Of a stretch of 64,000 bases of DNA, positions 32,766 to 41,725 are shown piece after piece. Each line of letters begins with the position of its first letter. Positions within the stretch are counted from its first letter, which is position 1. Origin of the DNA: a virus. The DNA lies in the IMG/VR virus record IMGVR_UViG_3300012582_000005, positions 224,573 through 288,572 of that record; one strand, given 5' to 3'. The position numbers and the translations under genes are program-made. A model generated the notes under the pieces. The model was not told where the DNA came from. It did no database searches and was given only the letters and a program-made list of their open reading frames with translations.

Positions 32766-33164
32766 TTAGTCAACATTTGGATACTTTTTAGAATGTAGAT
32801 AAGCATCTCTATATATTTGTTCTTTTTCTTTATTCTTTTTTTCAATATCGAGTTCTTTCATAATTTCAATTCTATCTTTGAACTCTCCTTTCGTCTCCAC
32901 ATAATTTTTATTTATTTCTATGATATTTACTTGTTTACTAGGAAATATCACAATATCATTTTGATATGGTTTAAATTGTGGTGAATAATTAGCCCAATGT
33001 TTACCATTTCTAAATCCACGATAATATACAACCCTGTCTTTATCTTCATTATGTTTTGTTATTATAATCTTAGTTCCATTCGCAGTTTTACGTAAAATAG
33101 ATTCAATATCATCGAATTGAATACTTTCGTTTAAGAATTCTTTAAAACTTTGTATATTTTTCAT
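32766..33164 (-). CDS. Hypothetical protein with capsid-targeting-like N-terminus, 132 aa
   Basis: Begins MKNIQSFKEFLNE followed by S, one of the clearest copies of the shared peptide. A beta-rich centre (NGTKIIITKHNEDKDRVVYY) and a lysine-rich helical C-terminus follow. No family recognised. First gene of a leftward group of three targeting-peptide genes, divergent from prkA. Confidence 0.76.
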   Translation of the reverse strand: MKNIQSFKEFLNESIQFDDIESILRKTANGTKIIITKHNEDKDRVVYYRGFRNGKHWANYSPQFKPYQNDIVIFPSKQVNIIEINKNYVETKGEFKDRIEIMKELDIEKKNKEKEQIYRDAYLHSKKYPNVD

Positions 33165-33271
33165 ATAGTATATATTAGGAAAACTTAATTTTTTAATACA
33201 TATTTTTCAAACATTTTCACTTTTTTTAATAAAAGTAAAAGTGCAAACAAAAAATATTTAAAGATTTAATT

Positions 33272-35209
33272 ATGTCAATACTAAAAGACTACAAAAATCG
33301 TCACTTACATGTACCAAAAGAATTTTCATTGCTAGAATATTTGGACTTGTGTAAGAAATCAGACAAATGGTATTCGCTTCCTGCTGAGAGGTTATTGGAA
33401 GCAATAGGTAGTGAAGAAACTATAGATACCAAAGATGATCCTAGATTATCTAGATTATTCTTCAATAAAATTATCAAAAGATATCCAGCTTTTAGAGAAT
33501 TTTATGGTATGGAAGATACTATAGAACAAATTGTTGGTTTCTTTAGACATGCTTCACAAGGCCTGGAAGAAAAGAAACAAGTTCTATATCTTTTGGGTCC
33601 AGTTGGTGGTGGTAAATCTTCTTTAGCTGAGAAAATAAAAAGCTTGATGGAAAAATGTCCTATTTATGTGGTTAAAGTTGGTGAAGAAACATCACCTGTA
33701 TTTGAATCACCATTTGGTATTTTCTCATCAGATGAAGATTCTAAAATGTTATTGGATGAATACGGAATTAATAAAAGATATATTCCATCTTGTATGTCTC
33801 CGTGGCTTACTAAAAGATTAGATGAAATTGATTATGATTTATCTAAAATAAAAGTAATTGAAATGTATCCAAGTATTCAACATCAAGTTGGAATAGCAAA
33901 AGTAGAACCAGGTGATGAAAACAATTCTGATATATCATCTCTTGTTGGTAAAGTAGATATTAGAAAACTTGCACATTTCAGTCAAGATGATCCTGATTGC
34001 TATTCATATTCTGGCGGCTTGTGTAGAGCAAACCAAGGAATCTTAGAGTTTGTTGAGATGTTTAAAGCTCCAATTAAAACGTTACATCCATTATTAACTG
34101 CAACACAAGAAGGAAATTTTAAAGGAACTGAAGGGCTACCCGCAATTCCATACCAGGGTATTATCATGGCCCATTCGAATGAGTCAGAATGGGAGCTCTT
34201 TGTAAGAGATAAGAAGAATGAAGCTTTCTTAGATCGTATTAACGTAGTAAGAGTACCATATTGTTCACGTGTTGATGAAGAAGTAAAAATTTACGAAAAG
34301 ATTTTGGCACACTCATCATTATCAAAAGCGTCTTGCGCACCAAAGACACTTGATTTACTTGCTAAGTTTATTATCATGACTCGTTTGGTTGAGCCTGAGA
34401 ATTCGAATATTTTTTCTAAGCTTAGAGTATATAATGGTGAGAATTTAAAAGATAAAGATCCAAAAGCAAAATCATTACAAGAATATAAAGATTATGCAGG
34501 TTTGAATGAAGGTATGAATGGTTTATCAACACGTTTTGCTTATAAAGTTCTATCTAAAGTATTTAATTATGATCAACATGAAATTTCTGCTAACCCAATT
34601 CATTTATTTTATGTGTTGGAAAAAGAAGTGCAAAAATTACAATTAGCAAAAGAAGTAGAAGGTAAATATTTAGATTATCTAAAAACACATATTGTTTCTG
34701 ATTACGTTCAATATATTGGTAATGAAATTCAAAGAGCTTATGTTGAATCTTATTCTGATTATGGTCAAAATCTATTTGAAAGATATGTTGCTTATGCTGA
34801 TAATTGGATTCAAGATAATGATTTTAGAGATCCTGAAACTAATGCTATGATGAATAGAGAAACTCTTAATTCGGAATTAGAGAAAATGGAGAAACCAGCA
34901 GGTATTGTAAATCCTAAAGATTTCAGACATGAAACTGTTAATTTTACATACAGATATAGAGCAAATAATAGTGGTAAATCTCCAAAATGGAATGCTTTTG
35001 AAAAAATAAGAACTGTTATAGAAAAGAGAATTTTCACTAATACAGAAGATTTGCTACCTGTTATTTCTTTCTCACCTAAAAATAGCACTGATGATAAGAA
35101 GAAACACGAAAGCTTCATATCAAGAATGGAAAACTTGGGATATACTAAGAGACAGATTCAATTAATAGTTGAATGGTATGTAAGAGTTTATAAACATGAT
35201 TTGAGTTAA
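33272..35209 (+). CDS. prkA: PrkA/YeaG serine protein kinase
   Basis: The 645-residue protein matches PrkA/YeaG over its length. An AAA-type N-terminal half has Walker A LGPVGGGKSSLAEK (108-121) and the conserved GLCRANQGILEFVEMFKAP and IMAHSNESEW segments; the C-terminal part is kinase-like. In bacteria prkA is linked with yeaH and spoVR/ycgB in starvation and sporulation responses, and all three occur here between 33.3 and 41.7 kb. A terminator follows, so prkA may be transcribed apart from the other two. Confidence 0.94.
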   Translation: MSILKDYKNRHLHVPKEFSLLEYLDLCKKSDKWYSLPAERLLEAIGSEETIDTKDDPRLSRLFFNKIIKRYPAFREFYGMEDTIEQIVGFFRHASQGLEEKKQVLYLLGPVGGGKSSLAEKIKSLMEKCPIYVVKVGEETSPVFESPFGIFSSDEDSKMLLDEYGINKRYIPSCMSPWLTKRLDEIDYDLSKIKVIEMYPSIQHQVGIAKVEPGDENNSDISSLVGKVDIRKLAHFSQDDPDCYSYSGGLCRANQGILEFVEMFKAPIKTLHPLLTATQEGNFKGTEGLPAIPYQGIIMAHSNESEWELFVRDKKNEAFLDRINVVRVPYCSRVDEEVKIYEKILAHSSLSKASCAPKTLDLLAKFIIMTRLVEPENSNIFSKLRVYNGENLKDKDPKAKSLQEYKDYAGLNEGMNGLSTRFAYKVLSKVFNYDQHEISANPIHLFYVLEKEVQKLQLAKEVEGKYLDYLKTHIVSDYVQYIGNEIQRAYVESYSDYGQNLFERYVAYADNWIQDNDFRDPETNAMMNRETLNSELEKMEKPAGIVNPKDFRHETVNFTYRYRANNSGKSPKWNAFEKIRTVIEKRIFTNTEDLLPVISFSPKNSTDDKKKHESFISRMENLGYTKRQIQLIVEWYVRVYKHDLS

Positions 35210-35234
35210 TTTATTTATTTTTTGTTTGACAGGT

Positions 35235-35270
35235 AAAAAGGTGGACTTTAAAAGGTTCACCTTTTTTATT
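35235..35270 (+). terminator. Terminator after prkA
   Basis: AAGGTGGAC / GTTCACCTT forms a 9-bp stem around TTTAAAAG, followed by a T tract, 26 bases after the prkA stop. Confidence 0.8.
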
Positions 35271-35305
35271 TTATTTTAAAACTTTTAATTTTTCTATAAT
35301 AAATT

Positions 35306-35695
35306 ATGAGAATATTTACATTAGAATACGAATATTGGGATGATTACCAATATTATCAATTTCAACATGACACAAAATCGAAAGAAGATTTTGAAAATGA
35401 TGTTAACTATTTAATTAAACATTATGGTGAAGAATACATTGATGGTGAATGTCATTGGGTTGGAATGCCTGGGTGGATAGAATTTGTAGCAGGTAAATTA
35501 CCAGAATTGGGTTATGATAAAGTTGAGGTTGATGTAGTATCATTTTCAGGTGGTAGTATTATTAATCCATTTATGTCAAATTCTGATGTTTTATGGAAAG
35601 ATTTTGTAGGAGCAGAACTTTTTTCTAAGGCGGTGGATAAAAATAGACAGTTAAAGGAAGATATGGACACAAATAGACAGAAGCGAAATAAGTGA
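35306..35695 (+). CDS. Hypothetical protein, 129 aa
   Basis: Acidic and very aromatic N-terminus (LEYEYWDDYQYYQFQHDT), central GECHWVGMPGWIEF, charged C-terminus. No family recognised. It lies between prkA and yeaH on the same strand. Confidence 0.76.
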   Translation: MRIFTLEYEYWDDYQYYQFQHDTKSKEDFENDVNYLIKHYGEEYIDGECHWVGMPGWIEFVAGKLPELGYDKVEVDVVSFSGGSIINPFMSNSDVLWKDFVGAELFSKAVDKNRQLKEDMDTNRQKRNK

Positions 35696-35716
35696 TTTTT
35701 TTTATTTTAATATATA

Positions 35717-36322
35717 GTGAAATATAATTCTATATTAGAGATGAAAAAGAATGTCAAAAAAACAGGTTTAGTTAAAGAATCTGCCGATTTACTGAGAAGA
35801 GTAAATAATGCTCTTCATAATTTTGTTGTATCAAAACCATCGTTATTAACTGAAATAGAACCATCACAAGAGTTAAAATTAGAAGAACTTATTGGTGAAT
35901 GGGAAAAATATGCTTCTTCTGAAACTACTCCATCAAAAAGTAGTCCTGATTATGATAGAATCATGAATATGAGAAAAGATGTCGAAGAAGAAATTCTTTC
36001 TATAATTGAACAACCATCTGATATAGATGATTATGATATTGACGAAGAAATGGAAATGTCCGAAAGAAAGCATGTAATGTCTTTTAGTGAAATGTTGAAA
36101 TTACAAGAAAAAATAACATTGAGAATTCCATCAAATTCTAAAGTTGAAAATAATACAAATTCTGACAGAAACAGAGTTAATCAGGTAAAGTCGGAAATTA
36201 ACCAAAAATTAAAGCAATTAGATACCATACTTGCGACATCTGAACCTACTGTAACTATAGAAACTGAGCCAGTGAGAGAATTATTAGAAAGATTGAATTT
36301 TTTATTTAAAAAAATAAAATAA
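35717..36322 (+). CDS. Hypothetical acidic helical protein, about 193-201 aa
   Basis: The frame opens with GTG at 35717; an ATG at 35741 (MKKNVKKTGLVKES) is an equally good or better start. An acidic middle (SDIDDYDIDEEMEMSERKHVMSF) and a helical C-terminus end in LNFLFKKIK. No family recognised. A terminator follows directly. Confidence 0.74.
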   Translation: MKYNSILEMKKNVKKTGLVKESADLLRRVNNALHNFVVSKPSLLTEIEPSQELKLEELIGEWEKYASSETTPSKSSPDYDRIMNMRKDVEEEILSIIEQPSDIDDYDIDEEMEMSERKHVMSFSEMLKLQEKITLRIPSNSKVENNTNSDRNRVNQVKSEINQKLKQLDTILATSEPTVTIETEPVRELLERLNFLFKKIK

Positions 36323-36326
36323 TTAT

Positions 36327-36357
36327 AAAGGAAGTTAAAACTTCCTTTATTTTTTTA
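36327..36357 (+). terminator. Intrinsic terminator
   Basis: AAAGGAAGTT / AACTTCCTTT with a T7 tract, directly after the gene ending at 36322. Confidence 0.82.
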
Positions 36358-36391
36358 AATATATATAGTAAATCTTTATGAAACTATCATT

Positions 36392-36526
36392 ATGTTTGGT
36401 ATATTTCTTATATTGGTTACGTTAGGTATTTTAGTTAAACGCTTCAAACTATATACTTTAATCAGAGTACTTGCATTTTTTAAAGTGTATTATAAATCCA
36501 TTATTAAATTCTTCAAAAAATTTTAA
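36392..36526 (+). CDS. Small membrane protein, 44 aa
   Basis: ATG at 36392 opens a short frame starting MFGIFLILVTLGILVKRFK, one clear transmembrane segment followed by a basic, aromatic tail. It fills the gap between the terminator at 36327 and yeaH. Composition and topology look real; function unknown. Confidence 0.55.
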   Translation: MFGIFLILVTLGILVKRFKLYTLIRVLAFFKVYYKSIIKFFKKF

Positions 36527-36576
36527 AACTTTAATCTATTTTTTGTTAAAATAATAAACGATAAAAGTAGATAAAC

Positions 36577-37893
36577 ATGTCTAGAAGTTTTATAATCGAC
36601 AGAAGGCTTAATAGCAAGGGGAAATCAATAACAAATAGAAATAAATTCTTAAAACGTGTTGAAGAACAAATTAAGAATAACATTCCTAATGTATTAAATA
36701 ATCAATCAATTAAAGATATTAATAATAATGGTTCTATTAAAGTACCAATTAAAGGTATAGAAGAACCTACATTTGTTTATGATAATTCTAAAGGAACTAA
36801 GCATAGAATTCTTCCAGGTAATCCAGCTGAAGTTAAAACATCAAAATTCGTAGAAGGTGATCAAATACCTAAACCACCCTCATCAGGAGGAAAAGGAAGT
36901 GGTAAAGGAAAGGGTTCTAATGACCCAAGTGTGGGTGAAGATGAATTTATAATTTCTATTTCGAAGGATGAATTTTTAAATTACTTTTTTGATGATTTAG
37001 AACTTCCAGATTTAGCAAAAAAGTATTTAATGAGTGAAGATGCTAAAAAATATAAGAGACACGGTTTTAAAACTGATGGACCATTCTCTTCTATGGATAT
37101 GGTTAAATCTTATAAGAATTCTTTAGCTAGAAGAATAGGGATGCAAGTTTCTATTGAAGAGAAATTAAAAAAATTAAAACAGGAATTGGAATCAGAATTA
37201 TTAAAAAGTAATACTGATTCAGATAGAATAAATTATTTAATGTTAGAGATTGAAAATACTGAAAAGCAGTTAAAATCAATTCCATATTTAGATGATAAAG
37301 ATTTATCATATAAGAATTTTGAACCTAAGCCTGTACCTAACACACAAGCAGTAATGTTTTGTATTATGGATATTTCTGGTTCAATGGGTAAAAAAGAAAA
37401 AGATATTGCTAGAAGATTTTTTACATTATTGTATTTATTTTTATCAAAACAATATCCTAATGTTGAAATAGTATTCATTCAACATCATACAGAAGCTAAA
37501 GAAGTAAATGAAGAAGCATTCTTTAATTCTAAAGAAAATGGCGGTACTAAAATTAAACCAGCATTAGAATTAGCTATAAAAATAATGCAAGAAAGATTCT
37601 CATCTGAATGGAACGTTTATGTTTGTCAAGCATCTGATGGTGATGTGTGGGATAAATCTGATGCTAAAGCATCAGCGGAATTATTAAATACTATGATGCC
37701 TTTATTACAATATATGGCATATATAGAAATTCCTAATAATGGTTTTACTAAAATTAAATCAGATTTATGGAAAGCATATAGACCAGTCGCCACAGAGAAT
37801 CCAAATTTAGCAATGAAATCCATAAAAGAAATAAATGAAATATGGACAGTGTTTAAAAAATTATTTGAGAAAAAAGTACCAATTACAAACTAA
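36577..37893 (+). CDS. yeaH: YeaH/YhbH family (DUF444) VWA-type protein
   Basis: The N-terminal IIDRRLNSKGKSITNRNKFLKR and the following KVPIKG...EPTF are hallmark segments of YeaH/YhbH. A Gly/Lys/Ser linker (about 101-114) leads to the GEDEFIISISKDEFLNYFFDDLELPDL segment and a VWA domain with DISGSMG (265-271) and an ASDGDVW motif. YeaH is the partner of the PrkA kinase in the enterobacterial yeaGH stress operon. At 438 aa it is close to the family length. Confidence 0.92.
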   Translation: MSRSFIIDRRLNSKGKSITNRNKFLKRVEEQIKNNIPNVLNNQSIKDINNNGSIKVPIKGIEEPTFVYDNSKGTKHRILPGNPAEVKTSKFVEGDQIPKPPSSGGKGSGKGKGSNDPSVGEDEFIISISKDEFLNYFFDDLELPDLAKKYLMSEDAKKYKRHGFKTDGPFSSMDMVKSYKNSLARRIGMQVSIEEKLKKLKQELESELLKSNTDSDRINYLMLEIENTEKQLKSIPYLDDKDLSYKNFEPKPVPNTQAVMFCIMDISGSMGKKEKDIARRFFTLLYLFLSKQYPNVEIVFIQHHTEAKEVNEEAFFNSKENGGTKIKPALELAIKIMQERFSSEWNVYVCQASDGDVWDKSDAKASAELLNTMMPLLQYMAYIEIPNNGFTKIKSDLWKAYRPVATENPNLAMKSIKEINEIWTVFKKLFEKKVPITN

Positions 37894-37894
37894 T

Positions 37895-38719
37895 ATGATA
37901 AATACTATTACTTGTGGGGATTGTTTTGAACTAATGGATAAATTAGAAGATAATAGTATTAATCTAATTATTACATCACCGCCATATTTTAATTGTAGAG
38001 TATATGGTAATGAAACTGTTGGTAGAGAAATTCACCCAAAAGAATATGTTGAAAATTTTCTAACATATACAGAAAAATTAAAAAGAGTGTTAGCTAAAGA
38101 TGGTAGTTTTTATTTAAATATAGGTGATGTATATTTTGGAACAAAAGGATTTTCAAGAAATACTGGAAAGTATAAAAGAAAAACTGATGAACATTATAAA
38201 GAACATAAGATAGCGAAACAAGATGGTAAATGGCTTCAACATAAACAGCTTTTAATGATACCTGAACGTGTTGCTATAGGTATGCAAGAACAAGGTTGGA
38301 TTTTAAGAAACAAATTAATTTGGGAAAAATCAAATCCTATACCAGTACACTCAGCCGATAGAAGGTATCCTGTTTACGAACATATATTTCATTTTGTTAA
38401 ATCAAGAAAATATTATTTTGATTTACCACTTGCTAAAAAGTTGGGAAATCATAGAGATGTAATACGAACAAGTGTACATGCATTTGGTGAGCATCAAGCA
38501 TCATTTCCATTATCTTTAATAAAGCCTTTAATTGAAACTACATCTAAAGTTGATGATGTTATATTGGACCCATTCATGGGAAGTGGTACTACAGCAATTG
38601 CTTGTATAGAGTTGAATAGAAAATATATTGGTTTTGAAATTAATCCAGAATATTGCTATTTATCTAATGTTAAAATTAAAACTTTTAGAGAAAATTTAAT
38701 AAAAACTAAAAGTGAATAA
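37895..38719 (+). CDS. Beta-class DNA methyltransferase (SPPY), 274 aa
   Basis: Catalytic SPPY (28-31) precedes the SAM-binding DPFMGSGTT near the C-terminus, the order of beta-class N4-cytosine or N6-adenine methyltransferases. The ATG at 37895 lies directly after the yeaH stop; upstream in-frame starts inside yeaH are less likely. No restriction gene is adjacent. It is followed after 5 bases by a second enzyme of the same type. Confidence 0.9.
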   Translation: MINTITCGDCFELMDKLEDNSINLIITSPPYFNCRVYGNETVGREIHPKEYVENFLTYTEKLKRVLAKDGSFYLNIGDVYFGTKGFSRNTGKYKRKTDEHYKEHKIAKQDGKWLQHKQLLMIPERVAIGMQEQGWILRNKLIWEKSNPIPVHSADRRYPVYEHIFHFVKSRKYYFDLPLAKKLGNHRDVIRTSVHAFGEHQASFPLSLIKPLIETTSKVDDVILDPFMGSGTTAIACIELNRKYIGFEINPEYCYLSNVKIKTFRENLIKTKSE

Positions 38720-38724
38720 TTAAA

Positions 38725-39519
38725 ATGGATTTAAATAAGATTTACAATGAGAATTGTTTAGATACTATGACTAAGATGGAAGATAACTTTATTGATTTAA
38801 CAGTTACTTCTCCTCCTTACGATGATTTAAGATCATATTTAGGATACTCATTTGATTTCGAACCTATAGCAAAAGAATTATATAGAGTTACTAAACCAGG
38901 TGGTTGCGTAGTATGGGTAGTTGGTGATGCTGTAGTAAAAGGAAGTGAAACTGGTACATCATTTAAACAAGCATTATATTTTATGGAATGTGGGTTTAAT
39001 TTACACGATACTATGATATATGAAAAAAATGGTACATCATTTCCTGCTAGAAGAGATGGTAATAGATATTCTCAAATATTCGAATATATGTTTGTATTTA
39101 GCAAAGGTAAACCAAATAAAGCAAAACTTATTTGTGATAAACCCAATAGATGGGCTGGGTGGACAAGTTTTGGAAAAGCAAAAGTTAGAAATAAAAATGG
39201 TGAATTGATTGAAAGAGATATGAAACCAATTCCTGATTTTTCTCCAAGAAATAATATTTGGAAGTATAATACTGGTAAAGGGTATTCAACAAAGGATGAT
39301 ATAGCATTTGGACATCCTGCTATTTTCCCAGAAGAACTTGCAAAAGATCATATATTATCATGGTCAAACGATGGTGATGTTGTTTATGATCCTTTTAGTG
39401 GTAGTGGTACTACAGCTAAAGTAGCATTACTTAATAATAGAAATTATATAGGATCTGAGTTATCTGTAGAGTATTGTGAAATAATTACAGAAAGATTAAA
39501 AAAATATGGAAAGGTATGA
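38725..39519 (+). CDS. Beta-class DNA methyltransferase (SPPY), 264 aa
   Basis: SPPYDD (29-34) and DPFSGSGTTAKVALL mark a beta-class N4-cytosine or N6-adenine methyltransferase. It is a distant paralogue of the preceding gene, with a different target-recognition region (about 90-190). It overlaps the next gene at ATGATG. Confidence 0.9.
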   Translation: MDLNKIYNENCLDTMTKMEDNFIDLTVTSPPYDDLRSYLGYSFDFEPIAKELYRVTKPGGCVVWVVGDAVVKGSETGTSFKQALYFMECGFNLHDTMIYEKNGTSFPARRDGNRYSQIFEYMFVFSKGKPNKAKLICDKPNRWAGWTSFGKAKVRNKNGELIERDMKPIPDFSPRNNIWKYNTGKGYSTKDDIAFGHPAIFPEELAKDHILSWSNDGDVVYDPFSGSGTTAKVALLNNRNYIGSELSVEYCEIITERLKKYGKV

Positions 39520-39815
39520 TGTTTAAAAAATTATACAATATGCTTATAGTAAAACCATTTCAATTGTTATATGGTATTATAACTATATGTATATACATAT
39601 TTATGTCATTAGCACCTTTCATATCAATAATGACATTTGCGAAAGTTGAACATGGAATTCCTATTTGGTTCATTTATTTATGTTGGGGAGTCTCAATAAT
39701 AGACTTCATATATTTATCTAATCTTATTATATCTGATAGAAATAAAAGCAATCCACATAAAGTAACTAAAAAGAAAATAAAAGAAATTGTATATGAACAA
39801 GAAGAAAAAAAGTAA
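39516..39815 (+). CDS. Membrane protein, 99 aa
   Basis: Two to three transmembrane segments (LLYGIITICIYIFMSLAPFI, IPIWFIYLCWGVSIIDFIYL) and a charged cytoplasmic tail (KKKIKEIVYEQEEKK). It overlaps the methyltransferase upstream and the spoVR gene downstream (23 bases), which indicates coupling to SpoVR expression. Function unknown. Confidence 0.78.
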   Translation: MMFKKLYNMLIVKPFQLLYGIITICIYIFMSLAPFISIMTFAKVEHGIPIWFIYLCWGVSIIDFIYLSNLIISDRNKSNPHKVTKKKIKEIVYEQEEKK

Positions 39816-41694
39816 TATCATTCCTACAGACAATGTATGGACATTCGAATTCATAGATGATGTCTATAACGAAATCGAAAGAATTGGTAAAGATTATTTG
39901 AAGTTAGATATTTATCCGAATCAAATCGAGATTATTTCTGCTGACCAAATGATTGATGCTTACGCATCACATGGATTACCTATTATGTATAATCACTGGA
40001 AATTCGGCAAAGATTATCTTATTAATATGAATAAGTATAAGAAAGGTACTATGGGACTTGCTTACGAAATAGTTCTAAATACAAACCCATGTATATCTTT
40101 TAATATGGAAGATAATACTGCGTGTATGACTACATTAGTAATTGCTCACGCTGCTATGGGACATAACCATTTATTTAAAAATAATTATATGTTTAAAGAG
40201 TGGACAGATGCTTCTTCTATTGTAGATTATTTAAGTTTTGCTAAGAATTACATAAAAGAATGTGAACAAAAATATGGAGAAAAAGAAGTTGAAGTAGTTT
40301 TAGATGCTTGTCATGCTTTACAATATTGGGGTGTAGATAAATATAAAAGAACATATAAATCAAAAACTAGTAAAGCAGAATTTAATAATAAAGTAAGTGA
40401 AGAAAATGATAAGCTTTATGATTACTTAATGGAAATGACTGCGCCTATTAAAAAGAAAGATACCATTAAAGAATATAAATTCCCTGTGCAAAGAGAAGAA
40501 AATATTCTATACTTTGTAGAAAAATACGCACCGAGATTAGAAACATGGAAAAGAGAATTGATAAGAATAACAAGAAAGTTGTCTCAATATTTTATGCCCC
40601 AAATTTCTACAAAAGTTTTAAATGAAGGCTGTTTAGTAGAAGGTTCTTTAATATCAACTGAAGATGGACTAATAGATATTAAATACATTGTAGACAATAA
40701 ATATAGTGGTAAAGTATGGGATGGTGAAAAATGGGAAGTTATATATGATTGGTTTAAACATGAAAATAAAAAAAGAATTAAAATAAAAACCAAGAATGGA
40801 TATACTTTACATGGTGGTGAAAATCATAAAATTTTAATAAATTCTAATTGGGTTGAATTGTTAAATTTGGTAATTAGTAATATTGTTGATGTTATTATAG
40901 ATGGTGAGAAATGTGAAGATGAAATAATTTCTATTGAAGAAGATTATGGTACTACATATGATTTTAGTGTAACTAATTCACATAAATATCAATCTGGTCC
41001 ATTTATAAATCATAATTGTGCAACATTTGTACACTATCATATTTTAAATAAAATGTTTGATGAAGGATTAGTAGATGATGGATTTATGTTAGAATTCTTA
41101 GCATCACATACTTCTGTAGTATTCCAACCAGAATTTAATTCACCATACTATTCAGGTTTCAATCCTTATGCACTTGGGTTTGCTATGTTAATGGATATTA
41201 AAAGAATATGTCAAGAGCCTACTGATGAAGACAGAGAATGGTTTCCTGATATAGTTGGTAAAGATTGGTTAGATGTATTCCATGATATAATAAAAAATTA
41301 TAAAGATGAAACATTTATATTACAATTCTTATCACCCAAAGTAATAAGAGATTTCAAAATGTTTTATTTGCTTGATGATTCTGAGGAAAAAAATTATATG
41401 GTTAAGAGGATTCATAATGATAGAGGTTATAGAGAAATTAGAGAAAAATTAGCATCTACATATAATTGGAGTCAACATTTTCCTGATATACAAGTTGACT
41501 CGGTAGATTTATTAGGTGATAGAAAACTTAAATTGGTTTATGAATCCCATAATAATTTACCATTACATGAAGATATGAAAAATAAAACTTTAAAATATTT
41601 AGAATATCTATGGGGTTATGAAGTAGAGTTAAAAACGATAGGTATAGAGAATTCTGCTAAAATACCAGAAGAAGATTATCATGATTATGATTAA
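39793..41694 (+). CDS. spoVR: SpoVR/YcgB family protein interrupted by a mini-intein
   Basis: The extein parts (279 residues before and 225 after the insertion, about 504 together) match SpoVR in length and motifs: WTFEFIDDVYNEIERIGKDYL, DQMIDAYASHGLP, YNHWKFGKDY, MGHNHLFKNNYMF and the NEG-(W)ATFWHY-type motif, here NEG-CATFVHY. A 129-residue intein splits that motif. Start chosen at ATG 39793; a TTG two codons earlier is less likely. SpoVR acts with PrkA and YeaH in host stress or sporulation pathways, and all three are on this phage. Confidence 0.93.
   Translation: MNKKKKSNIIPTDNVWTFEFIDDVYNEIERIGKDYLKLDIYPNQIEIISADQMIDAYASHGLPIMYNHWKFGKDYLINMNKYKKGTMGLAYEIVLNTNPCISFNMEDNTACMTTLVIAHAAMGHNHLFKNNYMFKEWTDASSIVDYLSFAKNYIKECEQKYGEKEVEVVLDACHALQYWGVDKYKRTYKSKTSKAEFNNKVSEENDKLYDYLMEMTAPIKKKDTIKEYKFPVQREENILYFVEKYAPRLETWKRELIRITRKLSQYFMPQISTKVLNEGCLVEGSLISTEDGLIDIKYIVDNKYSGKVWDGEKWEVIYDWFKHENKKRIKIKTKNGYTLHGGENHKILINSNWVELLNLVISNIVDVIIDGEKCEDEIISIEEDYGTTYDFSVTNSHKYQSGPFINHNCATFVHYHILNKMFDEGLVDDGFMLEFLASHTSVVFQPEFNSPYYSGFNPYALGFAMLMDIKRICQEPTDEDREWFPDIVGKDWLDVFHDIIKNYKDETFILQFLSPKVIRDFKMFYLLDDSEEKNYMVKRIHNDRGYREIREKLASTYNWSQHFPDIQVDSVDLLGDRKLKLVYESHNNLPLHEDMKNKTLKYLEYLWGYEVELKTIGIENSAKIPEEDYHDYD
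40630..41016 (+). mobile_element. Mini-intein in SpoVR, 129 aa, no endonuclease
   Basis: The insertion begins with Cys (CLVEGSLISTEDGLIDIKYI, block A) and contains a block-B-like segment with NGYTLHGGENHKILI. It ends with block F/G residues TTYDFSVTNSHKY and INHN followed by Cys, the +1 extein residue. There is no homing endonuclease domain, and at 129 residues it is near the smallest natural inteins. It sits in the most conserved SpoVR motif, a typical intein target. Confidence 0.9.
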
Positions 41695-41699
41695 AAAAG

Positions 41700-41725
41700 A
41701 AAAGGAGCTAATTAGCTCCTTTTTT
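41700..41725. terminator. Bidirectional terminator after spoVR
   Basis: AAAAGGAGCTAA / TTAGCTCCTTTT is a near-perfect palindrome with T tracts on both strands, between convergent spoVR and the leftward gene ending at 41724. Confidence 0.87.

Noticed and set aside
37835-37894. N-terminal extension of the first SPPY methyltransferase
   Set aside because: It overlaps the yeaH end; Met at 37895 directly precedes the usual INTITCGDC start of this family.
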